64,000 nucleotides of DNA from Lumnitzera littorea (GCA_024138015.1 JAMXBB010000003.1:13187159-13251158), one strand, 5' to 3'; positions 26,333-38,810 are shown, counted from the stretch's first letter. Notes: generated by a model not told the origin, from the sequence alone. Made by a program: numbers and translations.

Positions 26333-29300
26333 ATGAAGAAAGTTTTTGATCAAACCGTTAGAGACCTGTAAGTTTGAGCTGTTTCTAGAAAAGTTTAGCT
26401 CAGTCATCTGAAATTTACAACATGTACAATATGTGCCTATAATTACTAAATTCAAACGTTTCTTGGAGATTTGTGAGTTTGCTTTAAAAAGATTTTTTGC
26501 CCCAATAATGTCCGATCTGATCCAGATTTCCTGTGATTAAGATTTAGAATGTTGTTGCTCTTTTGCTTACTTGTCTTGTGTCTTTGCAGCAAGAGAGAAG
26601 TGAACAAGAAGGTGCTCAAAGTTCCTAGCACAGAGCAAAAGGTAAGCTTGCTTACTTCATTTCCTAGTCTACGTATCTAAACAAATTTCTAAATTATGAG
26701 GTATCCATTTGCCTAATTTTACATGATTAGAGGAAACATAATCTATCATATTCTTATTAATTAGTTGGAATTAACTCCGCCTTTGAGTTCCCTTGCCTTT
26801 CTTCTTTCTGCATCCTTTTGAAGGTCTAGCATCCAGATTGTAGGAGTGTTCTGATATTTTTTTTTATTTTATTTTTTCCTCTTTTAGGTTCTTGATGCCA
26901 CCAGCAATGAACCCTGGGGTCCACATGGCACACTGCTTGCTGATATTGCTCAGGCTTCTAGAAACTAGTAAGCTTGAAGAGCCTTTTTGAATCATTGCTT
27001 CTGGTTTTGGGAGGTTAACTGATTTTTAACTGTCAATGCAGTCACGAGTACCAGATGATCATGACTGTCATCTGGAAGCGGGTCAATGATACAGGAAAAA
27101 ATTGGAGGCATGTTTACAAGGTTTGTTTCCTGTTGCTTTTGTATTGTTTGGCCCATGAATTTTTCATGTCAAATATAGACATCTTAGAATTTCGGCATAC
27201 TGATTCAAGTCGATTGCATTTCTCCCTTTCACATTTCAAATCCTAGTAATATCTATTTCCTTGTAAATATTTGTGCCCTTGCATGTGCATTTGTATTTTG
27301 GGGGGAGAGGGGTTGGGTATATTCAAAGCTAGTTGTCAATATAATGTCTGCTATATATATTCTGGTAACTGTTGTATCTATTTCTTCGCAGAATTGCATC
27401 TTGCTGAAGCTGTAATGTTTTTCTCCTAGTGCAGGCTTTGACTGTACTTGAATATCTGGTTGCTCATGGCTCAGAACGTGTCATAGATGACATACGGGAG
27501 CATGCTTACCAAATATCTGTAATTTCCTTTTCCCTGCTATATGATTATATTCCAGTTTTATACTTATTGATCTCCTCTCACCCACGCCCTTTTGATGAGA
27601 AAAACCGGATTTCTTATCTAAATTTCCCTTTTATCATCAGACATTGTCCGACTTTCAATACATTGATTCTAGTGGAAGGGACCAGGGCAATAATGTCAGG
27701 AGGAAGTCTCAAAGTCTTGTGATGCTTGTGAATGACAAAGAAAGGATTGCAGAAGCAAGGCAGAAGGCTGCTGCCAACCGGGACAAGTGAGACCGCACTC
27801 TAGGATAGGAATCTGCTGTTATGCATATAAATCTTGCTAATTTGTTGATGATGTATCATCACTTGTGTGGTCTGTTCATGGGTTGATCTAATATCTCCTA
27901 ATTCTGTATAGAATCTAGAAGAGCTCCTCTCTCCACATTGCTCCACATCTGGTGTGTCATTGATTTTGGTTCTTTCACATATAATCATTGATTCTGATGA
28001 CTTAAAAGAAACTTACATCTTTCCTGAGGGCTATATCATCAATTTAGCAGCAAACTTTCAAGAAAAGAGACAAGGCCACTTTTCTGGATGTCTTAAGTTG
28101 AGAAACTAATCTTGCAAATGTTGCTCAGGGGAACTCTGACACATGTTCATGAACATTCCTGTCCAATCCTAGTGTCACAATTGTTATGTTGAACATGAAA
28201 AGTACTTTTATTGGCATTGATATTGTGCATCTAGTTGGCATATGTACAATGTTTTTGTGTGTCTTTTAATAAAAGGTTTTGCATAAAATAGGTTTCGCAG
28301 CATGTCCTCAGGTGGATCAATGTATAGGCCAAATTCAGGAGGATATAATGATAGATATGATGATGATCGGTATGGAGGTCGGTACAGAGATGATTATAAC
28401 TATGATAGAGATAGAGAATGGACCTACCGGGATGATGATCGGAGTAGCAGAAATGGTGATTCATACAGCCGTGATGGAGACAGATATAGCAGAGACAGTG
28501 AAGAGCGCTATGGGAGAGATAGTTACAGAGATGATGATCACCGGGGAAGAAGTAGAAACGCTGATGATTATCAATATGGTCCAAGAAGAAGTAGAAGCTC
28601 TGATAGAGACAGAGAGCGTGCTTATGATGATGATGGTCAATATTCTTCTCGGTATGTTTCTTTTGAAACTTCTTTTGACAAATTATCCTGGAAGATGTTA
28701 TTTTGATGTTTGGATTTCTAATTTAAAGTTCATTTAACCTTGCTGTCGAAGACTAAGATATTCTAGTGTTGCATTTGGTTTGCTGGGAGAGGAACATCCC
28801 AATTTTCAATGAGGCAGATTCCATTTATTCTTTCTGATTGATGCCTAGACTCAAGGATAAAATGACTTCTAAGGTTAATGTAAGAGAGTGAGAACATTTA
28901 AAGTTGCTTACTGAACGAGGAAAAGAATTTAGATTACCGTAAGGATAGATAGAACTTTTGAAGTTGCTTATTGAGAGGGGAAAAAAAATTTAGAGTCCAT
29001 TGTCCACTATCTTTTTATGGGGCCCTCACACTATTACTGCTTTTACTTCAGAGGCAGCGTTAGCAAAGCTGATGATAGCTCCCTGGATGGAAGGTATTGC
29101 TTTCTGTGACTCTTTGGTTCCAGTTTCTTTACTTCTTCTATCATACATATCTTTTCATTAGTTATACTTGTGGCAGACGGCTTGATCGAAAATTTTCTGA
29201 GCAAAATCTTGGTCCTCCTCCTAGTTATGAGGAAGCTGTAAATGAATCACGAAGTCCTGCTCACAGTGAAAGGTATAGATGCTTATGTGAATATGATTTG

Positions 29301-32300
29301 TGCTGTTTTGCATTATCCACGGTGGATCTGAATACATATATTTATATTTTCCCTTTATTTAAGGGAACAAGAAGTTTCAACCTCTGCGCCCAAACATTCT
29401 TCGCCCCCACCAAGAAATGATGCTAGCCCACACGTAGATGCTCCTCCACCACCTGCCTCCCCTGCGAAGCAAGAATTTGAGGCTTCTGATGAATTTGATC
29501 CCCGAGGTCCACTTTCAGGTATAGAACATTCAGACTTTGTGTATATGTTGTATACTTCTGTGAGCCAGTTCCTTTTCTGATTTTCTACCTTTGTGTGAAG
29601 AGTGTGGTCCTGTGCTTGTCTTATGATCTCACTCAATTTGAAAAATTTATAATATTTGATTCCAGTTGTCTGTTTGATTTGATGTTATGTTGTGCTTGAT
29701 GCCTGCATCCATCCCTTGTTGAAATTATTTAGAACAGATTCGTTGAAAAACTCAAAGTAATTGTTGCTCCTCCATGGCATGTTTGCTGTGTCCAGAAGCC
29801 AGCAACCGCCTTTTGTTTTGTGCTTTTAAGTTGGACATGTGATAAGGTGAGTTCATATGGGAGTACTGCTTCCTTGTGTATAAAGAACTAGTGTCATATA
29901 AGATGGGTCAAGATTCTAGTGTGTCTAATGTCCAACCATCATCTTATCCTTATGTATTGACCATAATAAATTAATATTGTGTTTGAATTGATGCATAGCA
30001 AAGAGGTTGAGAAGAGGTACAACTGCAGACACTGTTTTGGTTGCATTTGGCATATGATGCATTTTAAAGTCAGGTTATGACTGCATGACTGATGGCTGTC
30101 CCAGGGAATTATGGACTCACTTTCTGATCTAACAACACGACGTTCTCTATGTTTTTACATATTGTGTAAGCTTGAAACTGGTTAGTAGAGCTATGATTTT
30201 TGTTGGAGGCTGATTTAGCAATGGCAATACTGTACAACCATATGATGGAGACAGACATGAATATAACTTTTGTATGTTTTGTTAATATCAGCTGCTCCTA
30301 CTTCCACTACTACCAATAGTGCGGAAATGGATTTTCTTGGTTCCCTGTCAGATTCCTTTGCTCCGAATCCATTAGCTATTACGCCAGTTACATCTGCAGC
30401 AACCACTACAGGTGATGCCCCTGCTGATACTGGCTTTGGATCTACATTTGCTGCAGCACCACCAGCATCTAATTCTATGAATCAGGTGGGTTCTTTTGGC
30501 TGATGAAGTAACTTCCAGATCTCCAGTTAGCACTTGCTGAGATATACTTTGACATCAGATCATAGGGGCAAATTTTCTGCCACTTAGGAGTGTGAAGATC
30601 TGATGAACACGAAAACCTCAGTTGCTGTGATATCTTTCACAATTAAGCAAATTATAGAACTGCATTGAAGTATCTTGTATGAATTGCATAAGCTATGAGA
30701 TCATGCTTGCATGTACAATATGAAGATGAAGTTTCTTTTCTAAATATTGATCAGAAATCAGAACCTTTAAACTTAGTTGCTATATATTTAGATGTTTCCT
30801 TGTATAGTTAGGTCTTAGTAAGCTGAGTGAATAATGTAATGGTTGACAATCTTGTGTAGTATTGATAGGTGAACAATTGATTTTTTGGTACCTTTCTTTT
30901 TGATCCTCCTCCTTTTTAGCTTTTAGTTTAGCTTGATGCTTTAGCTCCACAGTTCCACTTGTCTATTCTCTGATTAACAAACCAATTCATATTTTATCTT
31001 TTTAGAGTCAATCTAAGTTTCTTTTCTCTTTGTTGTGCAGTCATTTGAAGATCCGTTTGGTGATGCTCCTTTCAAAGCCATCCCTTCAGCAGATGCTTAT
31101 CCTGTTCAACAGCCAGCCACATCTGCAGCTTCTTTCCAGGCAAACATGAATCAAAATGTTGAACCGCCTCAAATGACTGCCCCCATTACTCATCCTTCTC
31201 CGACAAACAATCAGTTTGTATCTCAAGAACAATCAAATTCAAATTTTGAGACTGATATATTGGCAGATATTCTGCCACCCTCTGGACCATTGCCTGCCAC
31301 AGCTTCCCAGGCAACATTTTCAGCCCCAGGTGGTCAATCTGTTGTTCCTCCAAGTGCTAATCCTTATGGGGAATTTGGTTCACAAACAGGAACTGTTGCT
31401 CCAGGGGTGCAACAAATATCTCCTGACATGCATAGTGGCACTACTTCCCACTTTAACCTTGGAAACTTTCAACAGCAAGCTGAAAATGCAACTATGCTAC
31501 ATGTGGCTCCACAGGCTCACAGCGTTCAAAGCATGCAGGTAAAGAACGGAAATGTCCATTCACAGGCAGGATTTATGGCAGCAGCTGGTGCTCAAACACC
31601 TCCCCCTACAATGTCAAATACACACTTTCCCGGGGACAGCTTTCTCCCATCTGGACCTCCTACAACTTCCTTTGCTTCACATATGGCTCAAAATCCCAAT
31701 GGATCTGTTGGGCAGATTAACAATAGCAGCTTCCAACAGGGATCTCAAGTTGCAGTAGCTCCACAGGGTGCTCAACAAGCACCATTTGGTGGTGTACCAC
31801 AGAACAAAGATGGCCTCAGTAACATTCTTCCACAAACAGGACCAAACAATAGCAACTTCCAACATGGATCTCAAGTTCCAGCAGCTCCACAAGGTGCTCA
31901 GCAAGCACCATTCGGTATTGTCCCACAGAACAACGACGGCCTCAGCAACTTGCTTCCACAAACAGGACCAAACAATAGCAACTTCCAACAGGTATCTCAA
32001 GTTCCAGTAACAACACAAGGTTCTCAACAAACATCATTTGGTGGTGTACCACAGAACAACGGATTCAGCAACTTGCTTCTGCAAGCAGGACCAAACAATA
32101 GCAACTTCCAACGGGGATCTCAAGTTCCAGTAGCTTCTCAAAGTGCTCAACAAGCACCATTTACGGGTGTAACACAGAACAAAGACGGCCTCAGCAACTT
32201 GCTTCCACAGACGGGATCAAAAATGCCTAGTACTCTACAGTCCACTTCATCTTCATCTTCATCCGAAGCCTTGGCTATTGTCCCTCAACCATCAAAGGAC

Positions 32301-33020
32301 AAGTTTGAGACTAAATCAACTGTATGGGCTGATACATTGAGTCGAGGGCTTGTAAACTTGAATATATCTGGACGTGAGTGGTTACAGTGCCGATGTTGAT
32401 GCCATAATATATTTATGTTTATTTGCAGTCAACTATTTTTCTTTTGGCCGATAGTGACACTAATTTATTTTTTTAATGCAGCTAAAATCAATCCTCTGGC
32501 AGATATAGGAATTGATTTTGATGCAATAAACCGGAAGGAAAAGAGGATGGAGAAACCTTCTGTTTCAGCTGTAACATCTACTGTCACCATGGGTAAAGCT
32601 ATGGGAGCTGGTTCAGGAATAGGTCGAGCTGGTGCGGGTGCCCTTAGGCCTTCACCTAATCCCATGGTTGGTTCCAACATCGGAATGGGAATGGGTGGAA
32701 GCCATGGATCAACCATGGGTGGCATGGGCATGGGTGCAGGAATGGGGATGGGTGGTGGTCAAGGATCGGGTATGGGTATGGGAGGGTATGGAGGAATGAA
32801 CCAACAGCCCATGGGAATGGGAATGGGAATGAACATGGGCATGGGAATGAGTTCTGGCTACAATACTGGTGGCATGGGGATGAACATGGGAATGGGACAA
32901 GGAGCACCAATTCAACAAGGTGGGTATCATCCTGGATCAGCCATGCCAGGTGGTTATAATAACCCTCTGGGCAGAGGAAGTGGCTACCCACAACAACCCT
33001 ATGGTGGTGGGTATCGATGA
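26333..33020 (+). CDS. EPSIN2: Clathrin interactor EPSIN2/EPSIN3-like (ENTH domain), 13 coding exons
   Basis: Joining exons 26333-26367, 26590-26641, 26888-26967, 27042-27120, 27435-27518, 27641-27786, 28292-28651, 29052-29093, 29177-29272, 29364-29518, 30292-30485, 31041-32373 and 32482-33020 gives 3195 nt, all with GT-AG borders and matching phases: a 1064-residue protein. Residues about 15-155 are an ENTH domain (start MKKVFDQTVRDLKREV; NEPWGPHG; KALTVLEYLVAHGSERV), the membrane phosphoinositide-binding fold. Then come a D/R/Y/S-rich segment (159-279), PPSY (307-310), DPF (445-447, adaptor-ear type), four 42-residue Q/P/N-rich repeats (668-834), a conserved block near 867-905 (NPLADIGIDF) and a Gly/Met-rich tail. 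Arabidopsis relatives link clathrin, AP adaptors and SNAREs in endomembrane vesicle traffic. EPSIN2 versus EPSIN3 is not resolved. Confidence 0.95.
31719..32219 (+). repeat. Four in-frame 126-bp tandem repeats in the large epsin exon
   Basis: Copies start at 31719, 31845, 31971 and 32094. Periods are 126, 126 and 123 bases, so the third copy has lost one codon. Each encodes a 42-residue unit of the form NNSNFQxGSQVPxxxQGAQQ followed by APFGxVPQNxDGLSNLLPQTGP. Copies differ mostly by substitution, and the reading frame is preserved throughout. The segment is low-complexity and disordered in appearance. Confidence 0.92.
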
Positions 33021-33303
33021 AGAGTACGATAACATTCTTCAGTACAGATGCATATATCACTTTATGAGGTGTATGAGTTTGACATAGCAAAACAATGTTT
33101 CTGTTGGAGTCCTTCACCGCAAGTATAAGAGGATACAAAAGTTGTGCTTTATTATATCTTTCATGGACGATTTTGTATCGTGTAAGTTGTGCGCGTTAGG
33201 TAGTGACTTTTGTTTTTCGGTTGCAAGAGTTGTCCTCATTTTCCTTTTCCTTTACATATATATATTTTTTGAGGCCCATATTCTTATTATGGTTGATATG
33301 AAC

Positions 33304-33309
33304 AATAAA
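33304..33309 (+). terminator. Epsin polyadenylation signal AATAAA
   Basis: AATAAA lies 284 bases after the stop codon at 33018-33020, within a T-rich 3' region. It is the best near-upstream element in the expected 3' UTR. Cleavage is inferred within the next 30 or so bases. Confidence 0.55.
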
Positions 33310-33592
33310 TTCATCTACATGCCATTTTTCATGAAATTACCATTGTGTGCTCTATTCTTTTCATAGACCTCTGTCGATTCAATTTTGCATTTTGACCTTG
33401 CCGTTACTAGTTATTGTTTAACGTTTCCTATCAGAGCATCGATTAAAATGCTCCAAACTCAAAGAAATCCATTACGAGACATCATAGAGCGATTGGTGTA
33501 CTGGAAAATTACAATATTTTTGTTACTTGAAGGTACATGAACAGCCATATGAGGCCCCCATCAAAGTCTGACGGTGAAGAAGAGGGCCACAA

Positions 33593-33718
33593 ATGGATTC
33601 TGCAAATGCAATGGTGCAGCCGACACCGACACCTGCCAAGTCGAAGGACCCTTTTAGAGCTCAAGTGATTTCCATCATTTCTGAGCTGTCTAGAGATGTT
33701 GTTAGTGCATTATGCTGA
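33593..33718 (+). pseudogene. Unidentified coding fragment (41 codons)
   Basis: An ATG opens a frame of 41 codons starting MDSANAMVQPTPTPAKSKDP and continuing with an amphipathic stretch (FRAQVISIISELSRDVVSAL) before TGA. Base composition is markedly more gene-like than the flanks. I do not recognise the family. About 60 bases after the stop another short coding-like run (EEAEREQPERIHY) ends in a GTAAGT-type donor at about 33816, so this may be the remains of the first exons of a neighbouring gene. The stop lies inside a perfect hairpin (33706-33727), and TTTTAGAGCTCAAGT is repeated on both sides (33652 and 33729), suggesting local rearrangement. It could instead be a transposon-captured fragment. 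Confidence 0.4.
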
Positions 33719-33727
33719 CATAATGCA
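33706..33727. repeat. Perfect 9-bp hairpin within the coding fragment
   Basis: TGCATTATG, a CTGA loop, then CATAATGCA. The loop contributes the TGA stop of the fragment at 33593-33718. Confidence 0.85.
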
Positions 33728-33819
33728 CTTTTAGAGCTCAAGTAATTCTCTTTGTTTATTTGCTTGCTGTCTTGAGGAGGCAGAAAGAGAGCAACCAGAA
33801 AGGATTCATTATGTAAGTA

Positions 33820-34879
33820 ATCTCTTGATTTTTTAGGCTATCTTTCAAAGTGCAGTAAATTCTTTAGTGGTATGAAGTCAAATATTAGAAAATTCATTTC
33901 TAATAGATAATCCTATGAAAAAGTTCGAGATAATAGTTTCAACTGTCTCTTATCAATTTGTTGTTTAAAGGAAAATTTTGTAAGGTATTTGGGTATCTTA
34001 TTAGTAAATTAATCGGACTGATCGTTAGATTTTGATATCATTGACTAACTTATTTATATATATAGAAATCTTTTTTATTATCACAATGGATCCTTAAGAA
34101 AAAAAAAAAGTTTATATCAAATAAAATATATACTTTTAACTTTCTTATGTTAAAACTTTAGCTCGCAAACACAAGAAATGTATATATTTTTATTGAAAAA
34201 ATTCCATATGAAAGAAAAAGTTGTTCTTTCTTTGATCTTCCAAAGATCTTATTCTACTTCATGAGAGTTATATATCAATAGGTATTCCGAAGCCTTTCAC
34301 TTTTTGTTTTGTTTTGGTTGTTGAATGGTTAGGTCATTGAAGTGGTAGGGATCATGCTGTGCTCAAAGAACCAATGCTAATGAAGAACCTGGTACTATAT
34401 GGGTTTTAAATGGCAGTAAAAAAAATTTGAGTTACTAACTATTAAGGATGTGATTTTATTGGGTGGATTTCATGGTCTAAGGCAACATTTTATGGTGCAA
34501 GAAACCCAACTAAAGTGAAAGGGAGACTTTTTAACCATAGAAGGAAAGGTTATGGTTGTTCATTGCATAGGTTTCATATTAAGGAAATTACGAGAACTTG
34601 ATTCAATAGTAAAGGAAGAAGTTGCAATAAAAAACCGAAGGAAGGAATGAAAAATGGAAAAGCACAACTAAAATTGTTGCTTTACAAAATATATACAATT
34701 GCTGTTCTTAACTAACTTACCAATTGTCATTTATACACATACTTAAATAACCCCCCCCCCCCCCTGGGGCTAAAGTTAGGGTAATATTGAGACCTAACTT
34801 AGACAAGAAGAAATATAACTGTATGACAGTAACAAGCTTGGTGCAAAAATATTAACCAATTGCAAACAAGAAGGAACAT
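33820..34879. other. Gene-free DNA with a C14 run
   Basis: No supported gene. Fourteen consecutive C lie at 34751-34764. This interval should contain the 3' LTR of the copia element to its right, and a minus-strand TATAAATG occurs near 34730-34740, but I could not match it to a second LTR copy. Confidence 0.4.
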
Positions 34880-34904
34880 AAAAGTTTTTAAGAAACCTTA
34901 AGTA

Positions 34905-35250
34905 ATTTGATCGCGAGTGTAATGAATATCAACTTCGATGTGTTTGGTCTGACCATGTAAGCATTAATTATTCGCAATAAAAGTAGCAGCTTTGTTATCA
35001 CAACAAAGCACAATTGGAGTTGGCAAGAAAACATGTAAGTTGCTCGCAACATGAAAAATCCATTTAAGTTCATGAGTAGCAACAGCCATTGTGCAATATT
35101 CGAATTCAGCAGAGGAAACCAATACAATACATTGTTTCTTGGATTTCTAGGTAACTAATGCTTGACCAAGAAAAATACAAAATCCTCCAATAGACTTGTG
35201 ATCCATTGGACAAGCAGCCCAATCAAAATCAGCATAACCAAGCAAAGTTA
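34905..35250 (-). pseudogene. Copia RNase H remnant
   Basis: Minus-strand translation contains GYADFDWAACPMDHKSIGG followed by a frame with SSAEFEYCTMA, HELKWIF and NLHVFLPTPIVLCCDN, the signature order of the copia RNase H domain. Frame breaks occur between these blocks. The open frame 34888-35127 covers part of this region in a different frame. Confidence 0.8.
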
Positions 35251-35269
35251 AGGAATTTGTTGAAGAATA

Positions 35270-36110
35270 GAACAATTGAAGGGAGAGTATGCCTTTGAAA
35301 TATCATAACAAGAGCATAACATAATGTAAGTGAAGAGAACAGGGCTTCGATAAAAACTAACTTAGATAGTAAACAAGGTAGGCTAAGTCAAGCTTGGTAA
35401 GAGAGAGGTATAACATTTGCCCAATCAAGTGTTGATAAACAATCGAATCAAACAAAGGATCACCACTATTCTAATCAAGACGTACGCCAGAAGGTAAAGC
35501 AAGATGAAGTAGTTTAGCAACTGTCATGCTCATGTCATATAAAAGATTTGTAATGGACTTGTGTTGATTGAGAAAAACACTAGAACTAGTAGTACACTAT
35601 TTGATACCAAGAAAGTATTGAGCAAGACCTTCCTTAATAGTAAAGGCTTGATGAAGCTTATTCTTCAAAGCGAGAATAGATGCGTCACAATCACTTGTGA
35701 TAAGGATATCATCTACATAGAGAAGAACAACTAAAAAACCATTAGTATGCACTGAAGTAAACAAAGAATAGTAATTTTTTTATTGAACAAAACCTGGTGC
35801 AACAAGGAATTTTGAAATTTCAACGTTCCACTAACGTGAGGCTTGCTTAAGCCTATATAAGGAGCGCATCAACTTATACACTTGACTTGGTTATGCTTTT
35901 GTATATCCCCGAGGTGAATTCATATAGATTTCTTCATTAAGAAATCCATGAACAAAAGCGTTATTAATATCAACCTGATGTATAGGCCAATGTTTAGCTG
36001 TAGCAACAGTTACCAAAACACGAATAATAGCCAAATAAGCTATTGGAGAAAATGTCTCAATGTAATCCTCACCCTCCACTTAAGTGTAACCCTTCACCAC
36101 TAAACGTGCT
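35270..36110 (-). pseudogene. Copia reverse transcriptase remnant
   Basis: An open segment at 35891-36079 includes ETFSPIA and IHQVDINNAFVHGFLNEEIY, the first catalytic block of copia RT. The catalytic YVDD box is still readable on the minus strand at 35719-35708 (context LLYVDDILIT). The frame between them is interrupted, so no full-length enzyme can be made. Confidence 0.85.
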
Positions 36111-36724
36111 TTATATCTCTCCTCTGAATCATCAGCCTAATATTTAATTTTGAACACGCATTTTGATCTTATTGCACGTTTACCTTTAGGTAAAGTAGTA
36201 AGCTCCCATGTATGATTGTTTTCTAATGCTGCAAGTTCCTTGTTCATAGCTTCCACCCATAATTCATCTTATGAAGCTTGTAAATAAGTAGTAAGTTCCT
36301 TGGTAATTAAAACTTGGGCTAAAGAGACTATATAATAAAAAAGATAAGAAGCAAACATATCTTTAGTGAATAAAGGATGTGGAATAGAGTGATCATTCAA
36401 GGAATCAGTAAAAAGAGGAGCCACTGCTACATTGACACAATGAACATAGTCTTCAAGCCACTTAGGTAGGTGTCGCGTTCTGGAAGAAGTGCGAACAATG
36501 GGCTAAGGAACAACAAAAGATATGGTATAAAGTGCAAAAGGAGGACTAACAGAAGGTTGTACTCCATGGGTTTCATAAGTGGTTGGAAAAGAAATAGGGG
36601 AAAAAGAAGTCAAATCGGATTGAAAAGTAGCAACAGACACATCATATTCCTTGAAAGGAAAGCAATTTTCATGAAACAAAACATCTTTACTCATAACAAT
36701 TTGTTTTGCCTTAAGATCATAGAG

Positions 36725-37504
36725 TCAATGACTCTTTTGACCATGTCCATATCCCAACATTACACACTTAATACCATTATGATCAAATTTGTCTTTATGA
36801 GGTGACAAATTTGTTGCAAAACATAGACATCCTATAACCCTTAGATGACTATAGGTGGGTGGATGACCAAAAAGAACTTCATAGGGAGTTTTCCATTGTA
36901 AGGTAGCTGTAGGCATTTGATTGATTAAGTAAGTGGCAATCAAAACACACTCACCTGAAAAGGACTTTGGTAAATTGGCCTGTAGTCTTAAGGCTCTTGA
37001 AGTCTCAATCAAATGCCTATCTTTTCTCTCAATTCTACCATTTTGTTATAGGGTATGGACAATGGTTCTTTAATGTAAAATCCCATGTTTAGAAAGAAGA
37101 TCATGGATTTCTGTGGACAAAAATTCCATTCCATTATCTGTGCGGATGAATTTTAGTATGGTTTAGAAATGGTTTTGTGTGTAAGCAAGGAAATATGTAA
37201 GTATTTTGGTAACTTGGGATTTATGAGCAAGCAAAAAGGTCTAGGTACATCTTGAGAAATCATCCACTATAGTAAAAAAATATCTAGCACCATCAATTGA
37301 TTCGACATGATATGGGCCCTAAATATCTAGATGTAGTAATTGAAAAGCAAAAGTAGATGTATTGCTACTTAAAGAAAATGGAAGTCTATGTATTTTAGCT
37401 AAACAACAAGTCTTACAAAGAGGATCTTTATTAGTCACATGATTGAAATCAAACAAATGATGTAATTTTGAGAAAGAAGAGTGACGTAATCTATTATATA
37501 ACAA
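36725..37504 (-). pseudogene. Copia GAG-pre-integrase and integrase remnant
   Basis: 37319-37504 has YNRLRHSSFSKLHHLF and CKTCCLAKIHRLPFS, the His/Cys zinc region before the integrase core. 36725-37012 has ETSRALRLQANLPKSFSGEC and YEVLFGHPP, the C-terminal half of the core. Between them QNGRIERK, carrying the final catalytic Glu, is preceded by a TAA stop. Confidence 0.85.
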
Positions 37505-37696
37505 AGTGGTGTCAATGTTGTTAGTAGCAATAGTATTTCGTATTTCATGTCTAGTACAAGAAGAACATGAGGTATTAGCATTTCTTGGAATAGAGATAGA
37601 AACATTACTAGTGGCTTGAAGTATATATAAACCATGTCAAAGTTGTGCAGTACCTACTATTTTACTAATTCCATTGTCCTGAAAAAGACAAGAATG

Positions 37697-38089
37697 CTAA
37701 TTAAAGATGGCTAAAAGGTTACTATCGTGTAGGAGTCTATGAATTGAAAGAAGATTGTGTTTAAAATTTGTTACAAGAAGAACATTATGAAGAATTAAGG
37801 ATGGAGTGATCTTCACTAACTTAACAAAATTGATGAGTTTATATGTATTGTCTGGTAATATTACTTTGATAGGATTAATGAGATTATGTTTATTGAACAA
37901 CAAATGATTATAGGGTGTCATGTGGTCGATTGCCCTTATATCAATTGTCCAAGTAACCTCACTATCATTTACAGCATCAAGAGAACTATCAGCGATTGAA
38001 GCAAAAGTACTTGCAAAGTTTACCATTCCTCTTGTATCTGGTTCCTTATCTCCTATTGTCTTCATAAACTTTAGGAACTCCTGATACAA
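37697..38089 (-). pseudogene. Copia protease remnant with altered active site
   Basis: The minus-strand frame contains WTIDIRAIDHMTPYNHLLF. In copia proteases this position normally reads D-[ST]-G-A around the catalytic Asp. Here the residues after Asp are Ile-Arg, so the conserved Gly is lost and the enzyme should be inactive. Confidence 0.8.
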
Positions 38090-38092
38090 ACC

Positions 38093-38805
38093 CTAAAGCA
38101 ATTGAGGACTAACATCTGAATCATTAGCACTAAGCATTTCATCATTTGATTCCAATGGTGTTTCCTCCAATCTAGCAAAATTTGCTACTGTTTTTCCTTT
38201 TGTTTTGTTACGCTTTCCCTTATACCATTCCAGATACCGTATTATCTCAAAGCAAGAATCTATAGTGTGCCATGTTCCTTTACAATATTTACACTTCAAA
38301 TTTGTCTTAGTGAACCCTTTCCTGGTATTCCTCAAAGGCAGCAAAGTTTTGTTCACTTGAAAAGCAATTGAATTAGTATCCAAAGATGTTGTCGCTTGCC
38401 TTTGCTTCTCAACTTGTTGAACAATATAAAACGCCTTATTAACATTGGGAAGAGGATCTGAAGACAAAATCTGATTCCGTGCTGTCTCATACACATCAAA
38501 TAATCCCATAAGGAATTGCATCAGTTTATGTTTCAATTCAAACTCAGTAAGCTTATCCTTCAGTCCGTAATTACAACCATTTACGACTCCACATTCACAC
38601 TTTAGATAGGGGTTTAACATATACAATTCATCCCATGCCTTCTTCAATCGATTATAATAGACCAAAACTAGCGAATTTCCTTGTTTCATATTGCTAATCT
38701 TGTATTCTAATTGAAAGATCAAAGGTCCACTTGCTTAACTGTATTGCTTAACAATCTCATTCCATAAATCGAATGATGATTGTGCGTATAAAAAGCTTTG
38801 TGACA
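38093..38805 (-). pseudogene. Copia gag, C-terminal part with zinc knuckle
   Basis: The frame includes FDLWNEIVKQYS, then a stop, then GPLIFQLEYKISNMKQGNSL and YYNRLKKAWDELY, typical of copia gag. It ends with a CX2CX4HX4C knuckle (CKYCKGTWHTIDSC). The upstream end at 38806 is the edge of the nested insert. Confidence 0.88.
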
Positions 38806-38810
38806 GATCA

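Noticed and set aside
28231..28584. 117-codon minus-strand frame (His/Tyr/Ser-rich)
   Set aside because: It is the complement of the D/R/Y-rich epsin exon 28292-28651. Low-complexity coding leaves the opposite strand open.
28279..28737. 152-codon + frame (Met/Ile/Glu-rich) over the same epsin exon
   Set aside because: Shifted frame of the real exon. Only the frame through 28302 connects in phase to the ENTH exons and downstream exons.
31677..32030. Minus-strand and shifted + frames showing a repeated Trp/Leu pattern
   Set aside because: They merely mirror the 126-bp tandem repeats of the epsin exon.
32656..33138. 160-codon minus-strand frame (Pro/His/Ser-rich) under the last epsin exon
   Set aside because: Shadow of the Gly/Met-rich repeats on the + strand; no promoter or domain.
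34751..34764. C14 run considered as the copia polypurine tract on the minus strand
   Set aside because: The sequence after it does not begin with a TG LTR start, and no second LTR copy could be matched.
36470..36805. 111-codon + frame over the copia element
   Set aside because: The opposite strand carries aligned copia integrase sequence; the + frame is chance.
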